DNA of 64,000 nucleotides from Devosia marina (GCF_009758415.1 NZ_WQRF01000003.1:248001-312000); one strand, 5' to 3'. Counted from the stretch's first letter, positions 16,727-26,480 are shown. Numbers and translations are program-made. The notes: generated by a model from the sequence alone, not told the origin.

Positions 16727-18747
16727 GCCGCCGCCACCTTTACAATTTCGGTGCCGTCATAGGCTGAATCGAAGACGGCCGTACGGTATTCCTCGCCTTT
16801 GAAATACCGACTCTCGGGTTTGCGTTCGCCCGCAGCTGCCCGATTGTGCCGCACTAGTAAGTATTCTGCGCCGATATGCCCCTGAAGTGCTGACAGCACC
16901 TCTTCGGAGCCTTGTGAGCGCGATAGCAACAAGACAACTTGCCGCGACATCTTGGGGATGAACTCGGCGGTGGTCCGGCGGTAGGACTCGTCGAGTTGGC
17001 CGAACGGTGAATCAAGCACCAACGGGGCAATCGTGCCGGGCAGAAGCTTATAATCTTGCGCGTTCTGTCTGATTTTTGCGAACTCCACTAGCGCAGCGGT
17101 AAAGGCAAGTCCAAGGAGCTGGTTTTCGCCGCTGGATTTGGGCAAGGCCATACCGTCCGAGTTGACAAGGCTGATGCCGTAGTCATCAGACATGCGAAGG
17201 TTGAGCACTTTACGCGTTGTCGCTTCCAGAATTCGTCGAATGCCTGCCCTCAGCACTTTTTTCGCCTGTTCCTCTTCCTCAACGAGTTGAAGTTCCAGGG
17301 TTCCCTTTATCGATTCGCAAAGGTTACGACGCTTAGCGTAAATGGCAGTCTGTGTGTCCTGTCGCGCAAGATCGTTGATATCTCTATCAATCTGCGCGCG
17401 CTCGCGCTCTGCATTGCCGATGCCCGTTTGCAGCGCTCCGATTTTACGGTCGATGTCGGATAGTTCCTTTCGCAGCGTCTCCCGTCGCTCCTCGCGCGAG
17501 GCAATATCGTCGAAATTGATGCCCCTAAGCTTATCGTGGATTTCCCCGAGCTGAGCTTCAATGGTCGCATGCTCCTCGTTCGCGTCCGCGAGGCGCTCCT
17601 TGGCTTTGACTAGACGGTTCGGCGCTTTCGCGCGTTCCGATCTGAGCTCGTCAAGCCTCCCACGTACGCGCGTGACCCTGTCGCGCATGATTTGATTGGC
17701 TGCTTTTTCTAGAAGCTGCGCAACCCGTTTTGCGGCCTCGCTGCCGGGCGGCAAATGCGCGCCACAGATACAAGACTCAGCCTCTAAGACGTCCTTGACG
17801 AATTCCTCGTTGTAGGGTGAAGGGATGCGTCCACGGTGGGACTCGTCATTCAAGAAATCGAACGTTTCAGCGGTAATCTTCTTCGAGACGATAAAGCGAC
17901 CGTTCTCGCCAAGCCATTTATAAACATCGTCTGAAGATTCCTTCTGACGCTTTTCGACGCGGCGCATTTGCTCGGTCAACCGTTCGCGGCTGCGCTGCAA
18001 CTCCTTCGCCGCGGCCGTGTTGCGGAGCTTGTTGTCGATGTCGTTGATTTGCTCTTCCGTCAGCTGCCTTGATTTTTCGAGCCGTTCGATTTCGCTCTTG
18101 GCTGCATCGATCTGTGAGCCGAGTGCGTCGAGCCGGTTGTTTAGCTGCTCAATTTTCTGAGTGGCCGGCGTCGAGGGTATCTGCTTGCGAAACTGACTGG
18201 AGATCGCCTGCAAGTCATCAATGGCCGTTTCAATGAGAGAGCAGCCTAATATATCTCGTACCGCCCCTCGGATGGAGGAGCGATTCTTCTCTCCTAGGAA
18301 GACCTCAGCGTGCTCGCCGTCAAAGAGGAAATGCGCAGCCATTTCGCGCGGGATTACGGTATTGATGAATGTGTCCGGGGAAGGAACGTCCACCTGCCCC
18401 CCACGATCAAACCGCGCAACTACGAAGTTTCGGCCTTCCGCGTTGCCCGTACGGAAAAAGCGTTTGGCTATGTAGTGATTGTCGTTGTGTTCGAATAGCA
18501 CCTCTACGGACGCGAGACTCCGCCCTTCCTTTTTAGCGTCATAATTGAGGATGTCCTCTCGCTTCTCAAAGCGGCTGGTGGTTTCTCCATAAAAGCACCA
18601 CAGCAGTGCGTTGAGCAACGTCGTCTTGCCAACTCCATTCTCGGCATAAATCAACGTCACGTTCCGGTCTTTGTCGGTTGAGAATGCGATCTTGCATTCA
18701 CCGTAAAAGCAGCGGAAATCTTGAAGCCTTATTTCATCAAGAATCAT
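16723..18747 (-). CDS. DndD-like SMC/Rad50-type ATPase
   Basis: A 674-residue protein with Walker A ENGVGKTT at about 36-43 and a long central coiled coil broken by a hook-like CICG. An ABC signature region (SSGENQLLG) and Walker B (PLVLDSPFGQLDE) close the second half. This is the Rad50-like layout of DndD, which in dnd systems opens or nicks DNA. Here the cysteine desulfurase and PAPS reductase are in a separate SspABCD cluster, so this protein more likely belongs to the restriction or sensing module. The start overlaps the preceding small gene by eleven bases. Confidence 0.85.
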   Translation of the reverse strand: MILDEIRLQDFRCFYGECKIAFSTDKDRNVTLIYAENGVGKTTLLNALLWCFYGETTSRFEKREDILNYDAKKEGRSLASVEVLFEHNDNHYIAKRFFRTGNAEGRNFVVARFDRGGQVDVPSPDTFINTVIPREMAAHFLFDGEHAEVFLGEKNRSSIRGAVRDILGCSLIETAIDDLQAISSQFRKQIPSTPATQKIEQLNNRLDALGSQIDAAKSEIERLEKSRQLTEEQINDIDNKLRNTAAAKELQRSRERLTEQMRRVEKRQKESSDDVYKWLGENGRFIVSKKITAETFDFLNDESHRGRIPSPYNEEFVKDVLEAESCICGAHLPPGSEAAKRVAQLLEKAANQIMRDRVTRVRGRLDELRSERAKAPNRLVKAKERLADANEEHATIEAQLGEIHDKLRGINFDDIASREERRETLRKELSDIDRKIGALQTGIGNAERERAQIDRDINDLARQDTQTAIYAKRRNLCESIKGTLELQLVEEEEQAKKVLRAGIRRILEATTRKVLNLRMSDDYGISLVNSDGMALPKSSGENQLLGLAFTAALVEFAKIRQNAQDYKLLPGTIAPLVLDSPFGQLDESYRRTTAEFIPKMSRQVVLLLSRSQGSEEVLSALQGHIGAEYLLVRHNRAAAGERKPESRYFKGEEYRTAVFDSAYDGTEIVKVAAA

Positions 18748-18907
18748 CGCTGCCGCCCATCATTTGAGTATGTCTCTCGATGATGTCCTTGAGCTTTCGC
18801 TGTCTTTCAGTTTTCACATTTCGCTTTTCAAAGAAATAAGACCGTTGCAGTTCGATGATCTCTTTTATGATGGGCTCGTGCTTCCCCTGAGCTTCGCTTT
18901 CCTGCAT
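18737..18907 (-). CDS. DNA-modification-system-associated small protein
   Basis: A 56-residue charged protein (MQESEAQGKHEPIIKEI at the start). The ATG at 18907 is preceded by GGGGGGT at good distance; an upstream in-frame ATG at 18973 lacks one. It opens the block formed with the DndD-like ATPase, and the two overlap by eleven bases. Short proteins in this position are known beside DNA-modification ATPases; the function is unknown, and I would expect a small subunit or regulator. The stretch 18908-19320 contains no other gene that I recognise. Confidence 0.6.
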   Translation of the reverse strand: MQESEAQGKHEPIIKEIIELQRSYFFEKRNVKTERQRKLKDIIERHTQMMGGSDDS

Positions 18908-19322
18908 TACACCCCCCTTCAACTCGACCTGAAGATTGCAGACGATACCAAAAAACGCAACTTTTTTGGCCATGTCCTGGATTATGAAAAGACATGATTT
19001 CCAAAGGGTTGCTCTTGCGCCCTACGTACCCCTGCTTCGTCCGGAGCCGTCCGTCGCCCTCACAATGGGCGGGGCGGCGGCGATCCGGACAGCAGGCCGG
19101 CCTGCTTTGTCTGGTGGGCTCCCGAGCCCTTCTTAATCCGCGCGCAGGATCGTCACCCGCATGGGCCAAGACCCGCGCCGCCAATAGTTCGAGGGACTTA
19201 CGAGACTGGTGCGCGTGGGCTGTGCGGGGCTTGGCGCTGGCCGCCAGCCATGACGCGGCCAGTGTAGAGCCTGGTCCGGCCTGCCGGACGCACCCTGACT
19301 CTCTTTGAACTTCCCCGTATCC

Positions 19323-19412
19323 GTGTACTCAAAGTACCCGAAACCCTTAAAGGCCAAAGCCGCCTTGCCGCGCTCTTTGATATTATGCTATAATGTGTAC
19401 TATGAGTGCACA
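19323..19412 (+). promoter_or_regulatory. abiE promoter flanked by two similar inverted repeats
   Basis: TTGCCG at 19365, an 18-base spacer and TATAAT at 19389 form a clear promoter. The start site would fall at about 19401, right at the ATG at 19402, so the message is probably leaderless. Two repeats of the form GTGTACT-NNN-AGT lie at 19323-19339 and 19394-19412, on either side of the promoter. AbiEi antitoxins are known to repress their own operon by binding two inverted repeats. Confidence 0.6.
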
Positions 19413-20220
19413 ACGGGAAGAAAAGCTGAAGAGCGTTCTGGAAGCGGTCCCCGCCGGCTTCGTCGTGGACGCGCGCTGGCTGGAAACACATGGCGTCAGC
19501 CGTTTCCTGACCCGCCGCTATATAGAGAGCGGCTGGCTCGAACGCCTGGAGCGCGGAGTCTTCCGCCGCCCCGCGCCGCAGCCCGCGCCGCTCGACTGGC
19601 AAAGCTGCGTGCTGTCCCTCCAGCATATCATGCACTATCAGGTCCACGTCGGCGGCATATCCGCCCTCGGCCTTCACGGTTACCGCCACTATCTGCCGCT
19701 CGGCGCGCCACCGCCCATGTGGCTCTATGGCGACGACACGCCGCCCTGGCTCTCCCGCCTCACACTCGACGCACCGCTCATATGCCGCCCGTTGTCCCTG
19801 TTCAGCGACCCGGCGCTCGGCCTAACGGAAAACCAGACCGGCAGCACGACGACACTGCCCTGGGGCTGGACCCTGCGCCTGTCCACCCCGGAGCGCGCCG
19901 TCCTCGAAGCGCTCGACGAGCTGCCGGAACAGGAGAGTTTTCACAATCTCGATATGGTGTTCGAAGGGCTCACGACATTGCGCCCCCGCCCGTTGACGGC
20001 GCTGCTGCACAGCTGCCGCAAGATCAAGGTCCGGCGTCTGTTTTTCGTCTTCGCCGACCGCCACAAACACGCCTGGCGCGAACGGCTCAATCCGGAAGAT
20101 TTCAACCTCGGCACGGGCGACCGCGCGCTGATAGCCGGGGGCAAAATCCACCCGCGCTACCGCATCATGGTCCCGCCGGACTTCGTGGACACAACAGACA
20201 GAGCAACCGATGGCCCGTGA
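19402..20220 (+). CDS. abiEi: Type IV antitoxin, AbiEi family
   Basis: A 272-residue protein with an N-terminal winged-helix-like segment (GFVVDARWLETHGVSRFLTRRYIESGWL) and the longer C-terminal domain of AbiEi antitoxins. It neutralises the AbiEii nucleotidyltransferase indirectly and autoregulates the operon. An ATG at 19393 is also in frame, but it overlaps the -10 box, so 19402 is the better start. Its stop overlaps the start of the toxin gene by eleven bases. AbiE pairs act as abortive-infection or maintenance systems, which fits the element context. Confidence 0.88.
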   Translation: MSAQREEKLKSVLEAVPAGFVVDARWLETHGVSRFLTRRYIESGWLERLERGVFRRPAPQPAPLDWQSCVLSLQHIMHYQVHVGGISALGLHGYRHYLPLGAPPPMWLYGDDTPPWLSRLTLDAPLICRPLSLFSDPALGLTENQTGSTTTLPWGWTLRLSTPERAVLEALDELPEQESFHNLDMVFEGLTTLRPRPLTALLHSCRKIKVRRLFFVFADRHKHAWRERLNPEDFNLGTGDRALIAGGKIHPRYRIMVPPDFVDTTDRATDGP

Positions 20221-21130
20221 CGCCTATGCCGCGCAGGTCGCGCTGCTGTTGCGCCTGCTGCCTTTCATTGCGACGGAACCGGTCTTTGCCCTCAAGGGCG
20301 GGACCGCGATCAATCTGTTCTATCGCGACATGCCGCGCCTGTCGGTCGATATCGACCTGACCTACCTGCCGGTCAAGGACCGCGCCGGAAGCCTTGCCGA
20401 GATCAACGCGACGCTCGACCGGATCATGAGTGCGGCCATCGAAAGCATCCCTCGCCTCCAGGCGCAACGCATCGAGGGCGGCGGCGGCGGCGCCACCCGC
20501 ATCCGCGCCCGGCTCGACGGCGCGGAAGTCAAGATCGAGACCTCGCCCGTCACCCGCGGCGTGGTCCATGACCCGGAGCGCCGGGGCGTCTCTCCGGCCG
20601 TCGAGGATGAGTTCGGCTACGCCGCCATCAACATTGTCTCCTTCGAGGATTTGTTCGGCGGCAAGCTCCATGCGGCCGTCGACCGCCAGCATCCGCGCGA
20701 CCTGTTCGACGTGAAGCTGCTCTACGAGAATGAAGGGCTGACCGACGCGCTGTTCCGCACCTTCCTGGTTTATGTGGCGAGCTCCCCGCGCCCCGCGCAT
20801 GAATTGCTGTCACCGAGCCTGAGCGCTCTCGACGAGCCCTTCGCCAGGGAATTCATCGGCATGACGACCATCCCGATCACCCTCGACGAGCTTGCCGCCA
20901 CCCGCGACCAGCTGATCGCCGATATCCGCAACCGCCTTGACGACACGACGCGACAATTCCTGCTGAGCCTGCATGACGGCGCACCGGATTTCACCGCCAT
21001 CGGCCTGCCGCAGGCACAAACCCTACCGGCCGTGCGCTGGAAGCTACTCAATCTCAACAAGCTCAAGGACGAAAACCCTGCCAAGCACAAAGCGCAGCGA
21101 GCGGAACTGGAGAATCTGTTCGGCGGCTAG
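20210..21130 (+). CDS. abiEii: Type IV toxin, AbiEii nucleotidyltransferase
   Basis: A 306-residue protein with FALKGGTAINLF at about 25 and LSVDIDLTY at about 44, the GS-like and DxD motifs of the AbiEii/MNT nucleotidyltransferase fold. It lacks no obvious catalytic residue. Such toxins transfer nucleotides to targets such as tRNA and stop growth. The last four bases overlap the stop of the convergent helicase-nuclease gene, so the two transcripts must be antisense at their ends. The upstream overlap with abiEi indicates coupled expression. Confidence 0.9.
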   Translation: MARDAYAAQVALLLRLLPFIATEPVFALKGGTAINLFYRDMPRLSVDIDLTYLPVKDRAGSLAEINATLDRIMSAAIESIPRLQAQRIEGGGGGATRIRARLDGAEVKIETSPVTRGVVHDPERRGVSPAVEDEFGYAAINIVSFEDLFGGKLHAAVDRQHPRDLFDVKLLYENEGLTDALFRTFLVYVASSPRPAHELLSPSLSALDEPFAREFIGMTTIPITLDELAATRDQLIADIRNRLDDTTRQFLLSLHDGAPDFTAIGLPQAQTLPAVRWKLLNLNKLKDENPAKHKAQRAELENLFGG

Positions 21131-24100
21131 GCGCGGGAGACCACCACCCGGAACCGCGCCTGCGTCGTCTTGGTCAGGAACAGTTCCGTCGTGGCCAGCA
21201 ACCGCAATATCTCCGGGGTCACGGTCTCGGCGCTCGCCCCCGGCTGCACCAGCACAACCTCAAAATCGACCTTCGCGCGCCGGGCCTTTTCCTTGAAATA
21301 GGAAAGCAGCTTCATATCGCCCTTCAGGAAGCGCGACGCGCCCTGCTTTGACCATGTCTCATGCCGCCGCTTGAGATCGACATAGAGGCGGGGCAGCCCT
21401 CCATGCTTGACCGCCATGCTCTTCTGGGCCTGGCCGCAGAGCGTATAGAAATTGCGGATGTCAGCCGAGATGCGCCCGCCATGCGCATTCTTGCAATGGA
21501 TGAGACAGAGCCTGATATCGTCGCCGGTATCCTTCAGGGCGACAAGGTCGGCGGCCTCCCCGTGCCCGTCATCGTTGAAGATCAGGTCGAACTCGTCCTC
21601 GATATGCTGAAAGGCCCGACACTGGATCGTGTCCCGGTCTCCGGCCCTGTTCATCGATTCCCGGTTGAGCGGAATACCCGCCCAGTCCCAGGCCTCCAGT
21701 GACTCCTTCGGATAGGTCGCGGGTTCGAGCGGGGTGGGTATGTGGTAGCAGTTGTAGGAGTGCGTGCCGTCGGCATAACGGACGATGAAGGGATCGGTGA
21801 GGAGATATTCCTCAAGCGGCACGGCCTCTGCCGCATGCGCCCTCTTGAATTTCAGGCGGGGACCGGAGACCCAGTCGTGGCTGTATCCGCCGGGCAGGTC
21901 CGCCGCGATGCGTAGCCGATAGGTCGAGCGCGAGCCCTCGGTTGCGATGTCGATATCGATCGCGCCGTCGTCGCCCACGGCTCCGATGCCAAGGTCGATC
22001 AGGAAGACCGGCACCTCGGTGCTGTCAAACAGCATGAACTGCCTGTCGCTAAAGCGCATCTGCGCCTGTTCGCCCCATTGCACTGCGATCGGATATGCGC
22101 CGTATGGCGCTGCCAGCTTCTGGGGTCGCAGGAAGTCACGCGTAATGTTGGAGTCCAGTTCGACGTCCGAAGACACCTTGGTCCAGGTGCGATTGCACCA
22201 TTCCATCCATGTGGAGATGGTGCCTGATTTCTGCTGCCAGATTTTCCCTTTGCGCTGCGTGCCGCCCCAAAGAACCCGTTCGCCGTCCTCGTAGCCCAGA
22301 CAGGCGATGTTGTTGAGCTGCGATTCCGCCTTCTCGATACTCGCCAGACCTTCCGTTACGTTCGGCCCGAAATATGACGTGAAGCTGATCGCGCCGATGC
22401 GCGATGATCCCATGCTTTTGACGAGCGGCATTTCGACATTGTTGAGAATGCGAAAGACCGCCGGGCCGCTGAGAAGCTCCGTTTCATCGGAGGTGATCGC
22501 CCGGGCCATCCGCTCCGTGCGCAGCCCCTGGTAATCGCTGGCATAGATGAACAATGCGCCGGCGGTCTTATCCCACCGGGCGAGAAGAAGATCGTAGACC
22601 GAATTCTCCAGGTTCTGGTAGTTTCCCCAATCGACGGTCGAGGTACGATGCACCACCGCGACGAGCAGGTTGTTTTCCTCATCAAGGGCGTACCAGCTCT
22701 CGGCGTCGCCCGGCAGAACCTCGGCATAGTTGAGCGGCGACCAATCCTCACATTTCGTGCGGAATATCTGGGTCGACAGGGCCGGGCGAAGATTCCAGAG
22801 CGACAGTTGGGCATGAAGATCGCCCCGTTCCTTCAGGCTCATCACGACATCCTGAAGCCGCAGTTCCTCGTGGATGCGCTCTTCGCTGAGCCGCTTGATG
22901 AGCACGTCCCAGTCAGCCCCCTCGGCATAAAGAGCGGCCAGCTTGGCTTCCGCTTCCGGGTCCGCGATGTTCGCGACGACGGTCGCTTCCCCGATCGTGC
23001 CGGTGGCGCCCTTGCGCGTGAATCTCCCGATGAACTGAAGCGTGATCGCCAGCGACTTATGCGTGTCGTGCAGGGCGGCGATTTTAAGATTGGGAAGGTC
23101 GAACCCTTCGCCGAGCATGTCGACGCAAACCACGATACGCGCACCGTCCGCACTGCGGTCCAGGACCTTGTCAAGCGCGGCGGCATTGATCTGCCGCCGC
23201 CCGGGGCCGGAATAGACGATGACCGGATGAAGTTCGGGGGCCAGCTCCTGATACAGGGCCCAGACGACATCGGCGCGATCCCTGTTGCGGGTGCGGGCCA
23301 TGAGCAGGTGGTCCAGGCCCAGCTCGCCGCGGTCCTTGCGCAGGACGGCGACCGCCTTCTCGGCGATGGCGCGATCCCGGGCGGAGTCATCGCCATATTC
23401 TTCGACCGTGTGCAGATTGATGGGCCGGTAATAGCCGGCCTTCTGGGCGTCGCCGAGCTTGTAATTAAAGATGATCTTGCCATCGACGCGCTTGCCGTCC
23501 CGGCGGAACGGGGTTGCGGTGAATTGCAGTATGCACTTGTCGAGGAACCTGTCCCGCACCGCCGCCCAGGTCGAGGCGGTGACGTGATGAGCCTCGTCGA
23601 CAAAGATGTCACTGCACTGGTCCAGCAGGTAGTCGAGAGCTTCGGGCGCAAAGGTGCGCAGGCTGTCGGGCAGCGTCACGATCACGTTGGCATTTTCGAT
23701 CAGCGCGCGGCATTCCTCGATCGATTGCAGGCCTGTGGTGATCTTTGCGACGTGCGGGCCGGGGAGTTGCCCGGGGACGACGCCGGCATCGGGCAGGACG
23801 CCCAGCGTGACGAACTTCTCGGATATCTGGGTCCGGAGCGCATCCGACGGCACAAGCACAAGGGTCCGGGGCAACTGCCTGTAGACCTGCGTTGCCAGCA
23901 TGGTTTCGGTCTTGCCGGTCCCGGTCGGCAGAACGACCGTGGCCGGCTCGAACTGCTCGCCCACCGCGAAATGCGCCGCGATCGCGTGCAGCGCACCGAT
24001 CTGCGGCATCCGCAGCCCCGGCTCCTGCTCTTCCTCGTTCTCGACGCGGAACGTGAACTTATTGCGCCACAGCGCGAGAACCTGCTCGGGAGTCGCGGCA

Positions 24101-24426
24101 TAATCCTCAAGCGCACCCGGACTGTCCCAGAGCAGCGCGGTGCTGTCAGTCAAATCAGCGAGGCCGGATAATTGCCCGGCATTCAGCACCGGCAATGTCG
24201 AATCCACCCGGCGCGCGCCTTTGTGGCGCAGCAGTATCTGGTCGAAGGGCGCGGCCAGGTCAGTCTTTATGAGGTCGTGACCCTTGTATTGCGACGGGGC
24301 AATCTGTGCGCGACACCGGGCGCCGCGAAACGAACGCTGGCAAATCAGGTTGCCGCCGATTTTGATCTTGCGCTCAGGTAACGGCGGCAGCACCAGGTCA
24401 CCTTGCCAATCCGAAAATAGTGTCAT
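21127..24426 (-). CDS. SF2 helicase with C-terminal PD-(D/E)xK-like nuclease
   Basis: A 1099-residue protein started at 24426 (MTLFSDWQGDL). Helicase motifs: Walker A PTGTGKTE at about 167-174, DEAH at 277-280, FTATPFRRDG, and QFIGRFTRKG. Near the end, GEAADLVAL followed by LCLIHCKNA has the spacing of a PD-(D/E)xK active site (acidic residue, then an acidic/hydrophobic strand ending in lysine). The fusion resembles type III-like restriction helicases. No methyltransferase is nearby, and it is alone on its strand between abiE and the mob genes. Antiphage or plasmid-exclusion function is inferred from architecture and location. Confidence 0.75.
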   Translation of the reverse strand: MTLFSDWQGDLVLPPLPERKIKIGGNLICQRSFRGARCRAQIAPSQYKGHDLIKTDLAAPFDQILLRHKGARRVDSTLPVLNAGQLSGLADLTDSTALLWDSPGALEDYAATPEQVLALWRNKFTFRVENEEEQEPGLRMPQIGALHAIAAHFAVGEQFEPATVVLPTGTGKTETMLATQVYRQLPRTLVLVPSDALRTQISEKFVTLGVLPDAGVVPGQLPGPHVAKITTGLQSIEECRALIENANVIVTLPDSLRTFAPEALDYLLDQCSDIFVDEAHHVTASTWAAVRDRFLDKCILQFTATPFRRDGKRVDGKIIFNYKLGDAQKAGYYRPINLHTVEEYGDDSARDRAIAEKAVAVLRKDRGELGLDHLLMARTRNRDRADVVWALYQELAPELHPVIVYSGPGRRQINAAALDKVLDRSADGARIVVCVDMLGEGFDLPNLKIAALHDTHKSLAITLQFIGRFTRKGATGTIGEATVVANIADPEAEAKLAALYAEGADWDVLIKRLSEERIHEELRLQDVVMSLKERGDLHAQLSLWNLRPALSTQIFRTKCEDWSPLNYAEVLPGDAESWYALDEENNLLVAVVHRTSTVDWGNYQNLENSVYDLLLARWDKTAGALFIYASDYQGLRTERMARAITSDETELLSGPAVFRILNNVEMPLVKSMGSSRIGAISFTSYFGPNVTEGLASIEKAESQLNNIACLGYEDGERVLWGGTQRKGKIWQQKSGTISTWMEWCNRTWTKVSSDVELDSNITRDFLRPQKLAAPYGAYPIAVQWGEQAQMRFSDRQFMLFDSTEVPVFLIDLGIGAVGDDGAIDIDIATEGSRSTYRLRIAADLPGGYSHDWVSGPRLKFKRAHAAEAVPLEEYLLTDPFIVRYADGTHSYNCYHIPTPLEPATYPKESLEAWDWAGIPLNRESMNRAGDRDTIQCRAFQHIEDEFDLIFNDDGHGEAADLVALKDTGDDIRLCLIHCKNAHGGRISADIRNFYTLCGQAQKSMAVKHGGLPRLYVDLKRRHETWSKQGASRFLKGDMKLLSYFKEKARRAKVDFEVVLVQPGASAETVTPEILRLLATTELFLTKTTQARFRVVVSRA

Positions 24427-24572
24427 GCGCCCCCCTGGCGGATGAAACACTGTAGCTGTTCTTTTCCGGCGGTTGCAACGACCGGGCCTGCGGCGTCCCC
24501 ATGCGTGTCACGCCGCCTGCATCACACGGGACTGATTATGTATTCCCCGGCGCCGGGGTTCCCGGCGAAAGC

Positions 24573-26480
24573 CTACCGCTCCCGCTCAAAATCCTTCCCG
24601 TCCTCACCGCGCTCCGGCCCGCGGGCAGAACGTGAGCGCCTGATCCGCCGCCCGCCGGACCCGCCATCATCGCCGCCGCCATCACGGTCCCGCGCCGCGT
24701 CCCGGAACTTGTCGGCGAGCGGCAGTTCGGTCCAGTGCACCTCCGGCAGGCCGGTGGCGGGCGTGCCCGGATCGGGACCGCGCTGCACCGGCACCTCCGC
24801 CGCCACTTCCCGCGCCCGCCGTCGCCGTCGGCGGCGGCGACCATCATCACCGCCGCGACCGCCGCTTCTCTCACCGCGCTCGCCCTCCTCACGCCCGCCG
24901 CGCTGATCCTCTTTGACCGCCGGCCGCACCGAGCCGGCAAAGGCCGCGCGCAACGCGCTGCCTTTTTCCTTCTCCTGCCGATCGACGGTGATGACGATCT
25001 CCTGATCCTGCACCCCGCGATCAGCATGACGATCATGACGATCATCATCACGCTGATGATCGCGCTTGCGATAGCGGTCCTTCGCCTTGTGCGGCACGGC
25101 GGACCGGCCTCTGGGCTTCAGCGCCAGATTCATCGCCGGCATGTGGTCGTGGCCTGCGCGCTGGCGCACGCGCTCTTCGCGGCGCTGCGCGACTTCGAAG
25201 CTTTTCAGCTCGCGCGCCTCGATCTGCGCCAGCGCCCGCACTTCCCGCGCGATATCGACGGCCTGCAACGCCTGGCGGTGGGCGAGTGCGCGTTTGTCTT
25301 CGGCCTGCCGCTCCGCAAGCGCGGCCTTCTCCACCTGATACGCCGCATGACGCTGCGCGTCGCGGTGCTTGTGGATCTTCGCGATGACAAAGGACACGCC
25401 CGTCACCCGCCCGAGAAAGGCCGCAAGCCCGGTCGGCCTGGCAGCCGCGCGCGCCGCTTTCACCCGCCGCACCTCAGCGAGATAACGCGCCTTCAGCGCC
25501 TGCCGCGCGGCAAGCTGGTCCCGCGCCAGCGCCGCCCGCTCATCACGTTGGCGCGCCCGCAAGGCTACTTGCGCGGCCTCGACCTTCTGCCGCCGCGCGG
25601 CCTGGGCAGCCTTGAGCCTGTCGAGCGCCTTACCGTCGCGCTGGCTTCTGGCGAAATCCTCGCGCGCCTGGCGATGCTGCGCGACCAGCGCTTTTGCCTC
25701 ATCAACGCTTGGCAGGGACTCGGGCGGGAATTCAGCTTCCAGAAAGGCGCGGATATCTTTGGTGCGGACCGACCGGTCGTCGATCAGCTTCGGCAATGCG
25801 TTCATGTTGCCGTAGAGATCGACCAGCACATAGGGCCGGCTACCGGTGGCCAGGACATAGCCCAGCTCTTCGAGCGCCCGGACGAAAGCGCGCGGGCTGT
25901 CGCTGCGCTTCCAGGCGGCAGTGACCGCCGCCATGCGCTCCTCTTTGGTAATGCCGGAGGATTTCTGCTGCTGCATCTCGTAGAGCGTCTTCTTCTTCCG
26001 CTCATCACCACCGCGCGCATAACCTTCGGGCAGCGCCAGCCCGTGATCGCGGGCGAATTCCCGCGTCACCATCATCAGCTTGTCATGGTCGAAGGGCTGG
26101 TGGATCGCCTTGCCCGCCCGCGCATCGATGCGCGACCAGACGATATGACAATGCTCGCGCCCGTCCTTGATATGAAAGACGAGCGCGCGCGGCTGGCCCG
26201 CAAGCCCGAGCGCCTTCTCGACGCGGTCGGCGTAGTCGAGATACTGCGCCCGGCTGAGCTGGCCCTGGCCGAGATCGGGATTGACCGACAGGCTGTAGAG
26301 GTAATTCCGGCACCTGGTCAGGTTATGGGCGATCGCCTCCCACTCGGCGAACGCGCCATGCAGGTCGGAAGCCACCGCGCCGCGGACCTCCGCCAGCTCG
26401 ACATATTCATTGTCGAAGCCATTGAGCAGATGGGTGGCGAGGTCCTGCCCGCCGGCACGCTGGCTCGCCTTGGGGATCAC
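24573..26480 (-). CDS. Relaxase / mobilization nuclease
   Basis: A 635-residue protein. Its N-terminal half has the relaxase fold: an early active region (HLLNGFDNEYVELAEVRG), YLYSLSVNP, and the metal-binding histidines in EHCHIVWSRID. The C-terminal half is a long charged helix rich in alanine, arginine and glutamine, followed by a low-complexity arginine/glycine tail. It would nick at oriT and pilot the strand during conjugative transfer. The start overlaps the MobC-like gene by four bases. DNA in 24427-24572 holds no gene. Type of relaxase (MobP/MobQ-like) is not certain. Confidence 0.8.
   Translation of the reverse strand: MIPKASQRAGGQDLATHLLNGFDNEYVELAEVRGAVASDLHGAFAEWEAIAHNLTRCRNYLYSLSVNPDLGQGQLSRAQYLDYADRVEKALGLAGQPRALVFHIKDGREHCHIVWSRIDARAGKAIHQPFDHDKLMMVTREFARDHGLALPEGYARGGDERKKKTLYEMQQQKSSGITKEERMAAVTAAWKRSDSPRAFVRALEELGYVLATGSRPYVLVDLYGNMNALPKLIDDRSVRTKDIRAFLEAEFPPESLPSVDEAKALVAQHRQAREDFARSQRDGKALDRLKAAQAARRQKVEAAQVALRARQRDERAALARDQLAARQALKARYLAEVRRVKAARAAARPTGLAAFLGRVTGVSFVIAKIHKHRDAQRHAAYQVEKAALAERQAEDKRALAHRQALQAVDIAREVRALAQIEARELKSFEVAQRREERVRQRAGHDHMPAMNLALKPRGRSAVPHKAKDRYRKRDHQRDDDRHDRHADRGVQDQEIVITVDRQEKEKGSALRAAFAGSVRPAVKEDQRGGREEGERGERSGGRGGDDGRRRRRRRRAREVAAEVPVQRGPDPGTPATGLPEVHWTELPLADKFRDAARDRDGGGDDGGSGGRRIRRSRSARGPERGEDGKDFERER

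Noticed and set aside
22648-24171. Long plus-strand open frame (507 codons) opposite the helicase-nuclease.
   Set aside because: It is the antisense of a gene with clear helicase motifs, and its product has no recognisable domain; high GC makes such shadows common.
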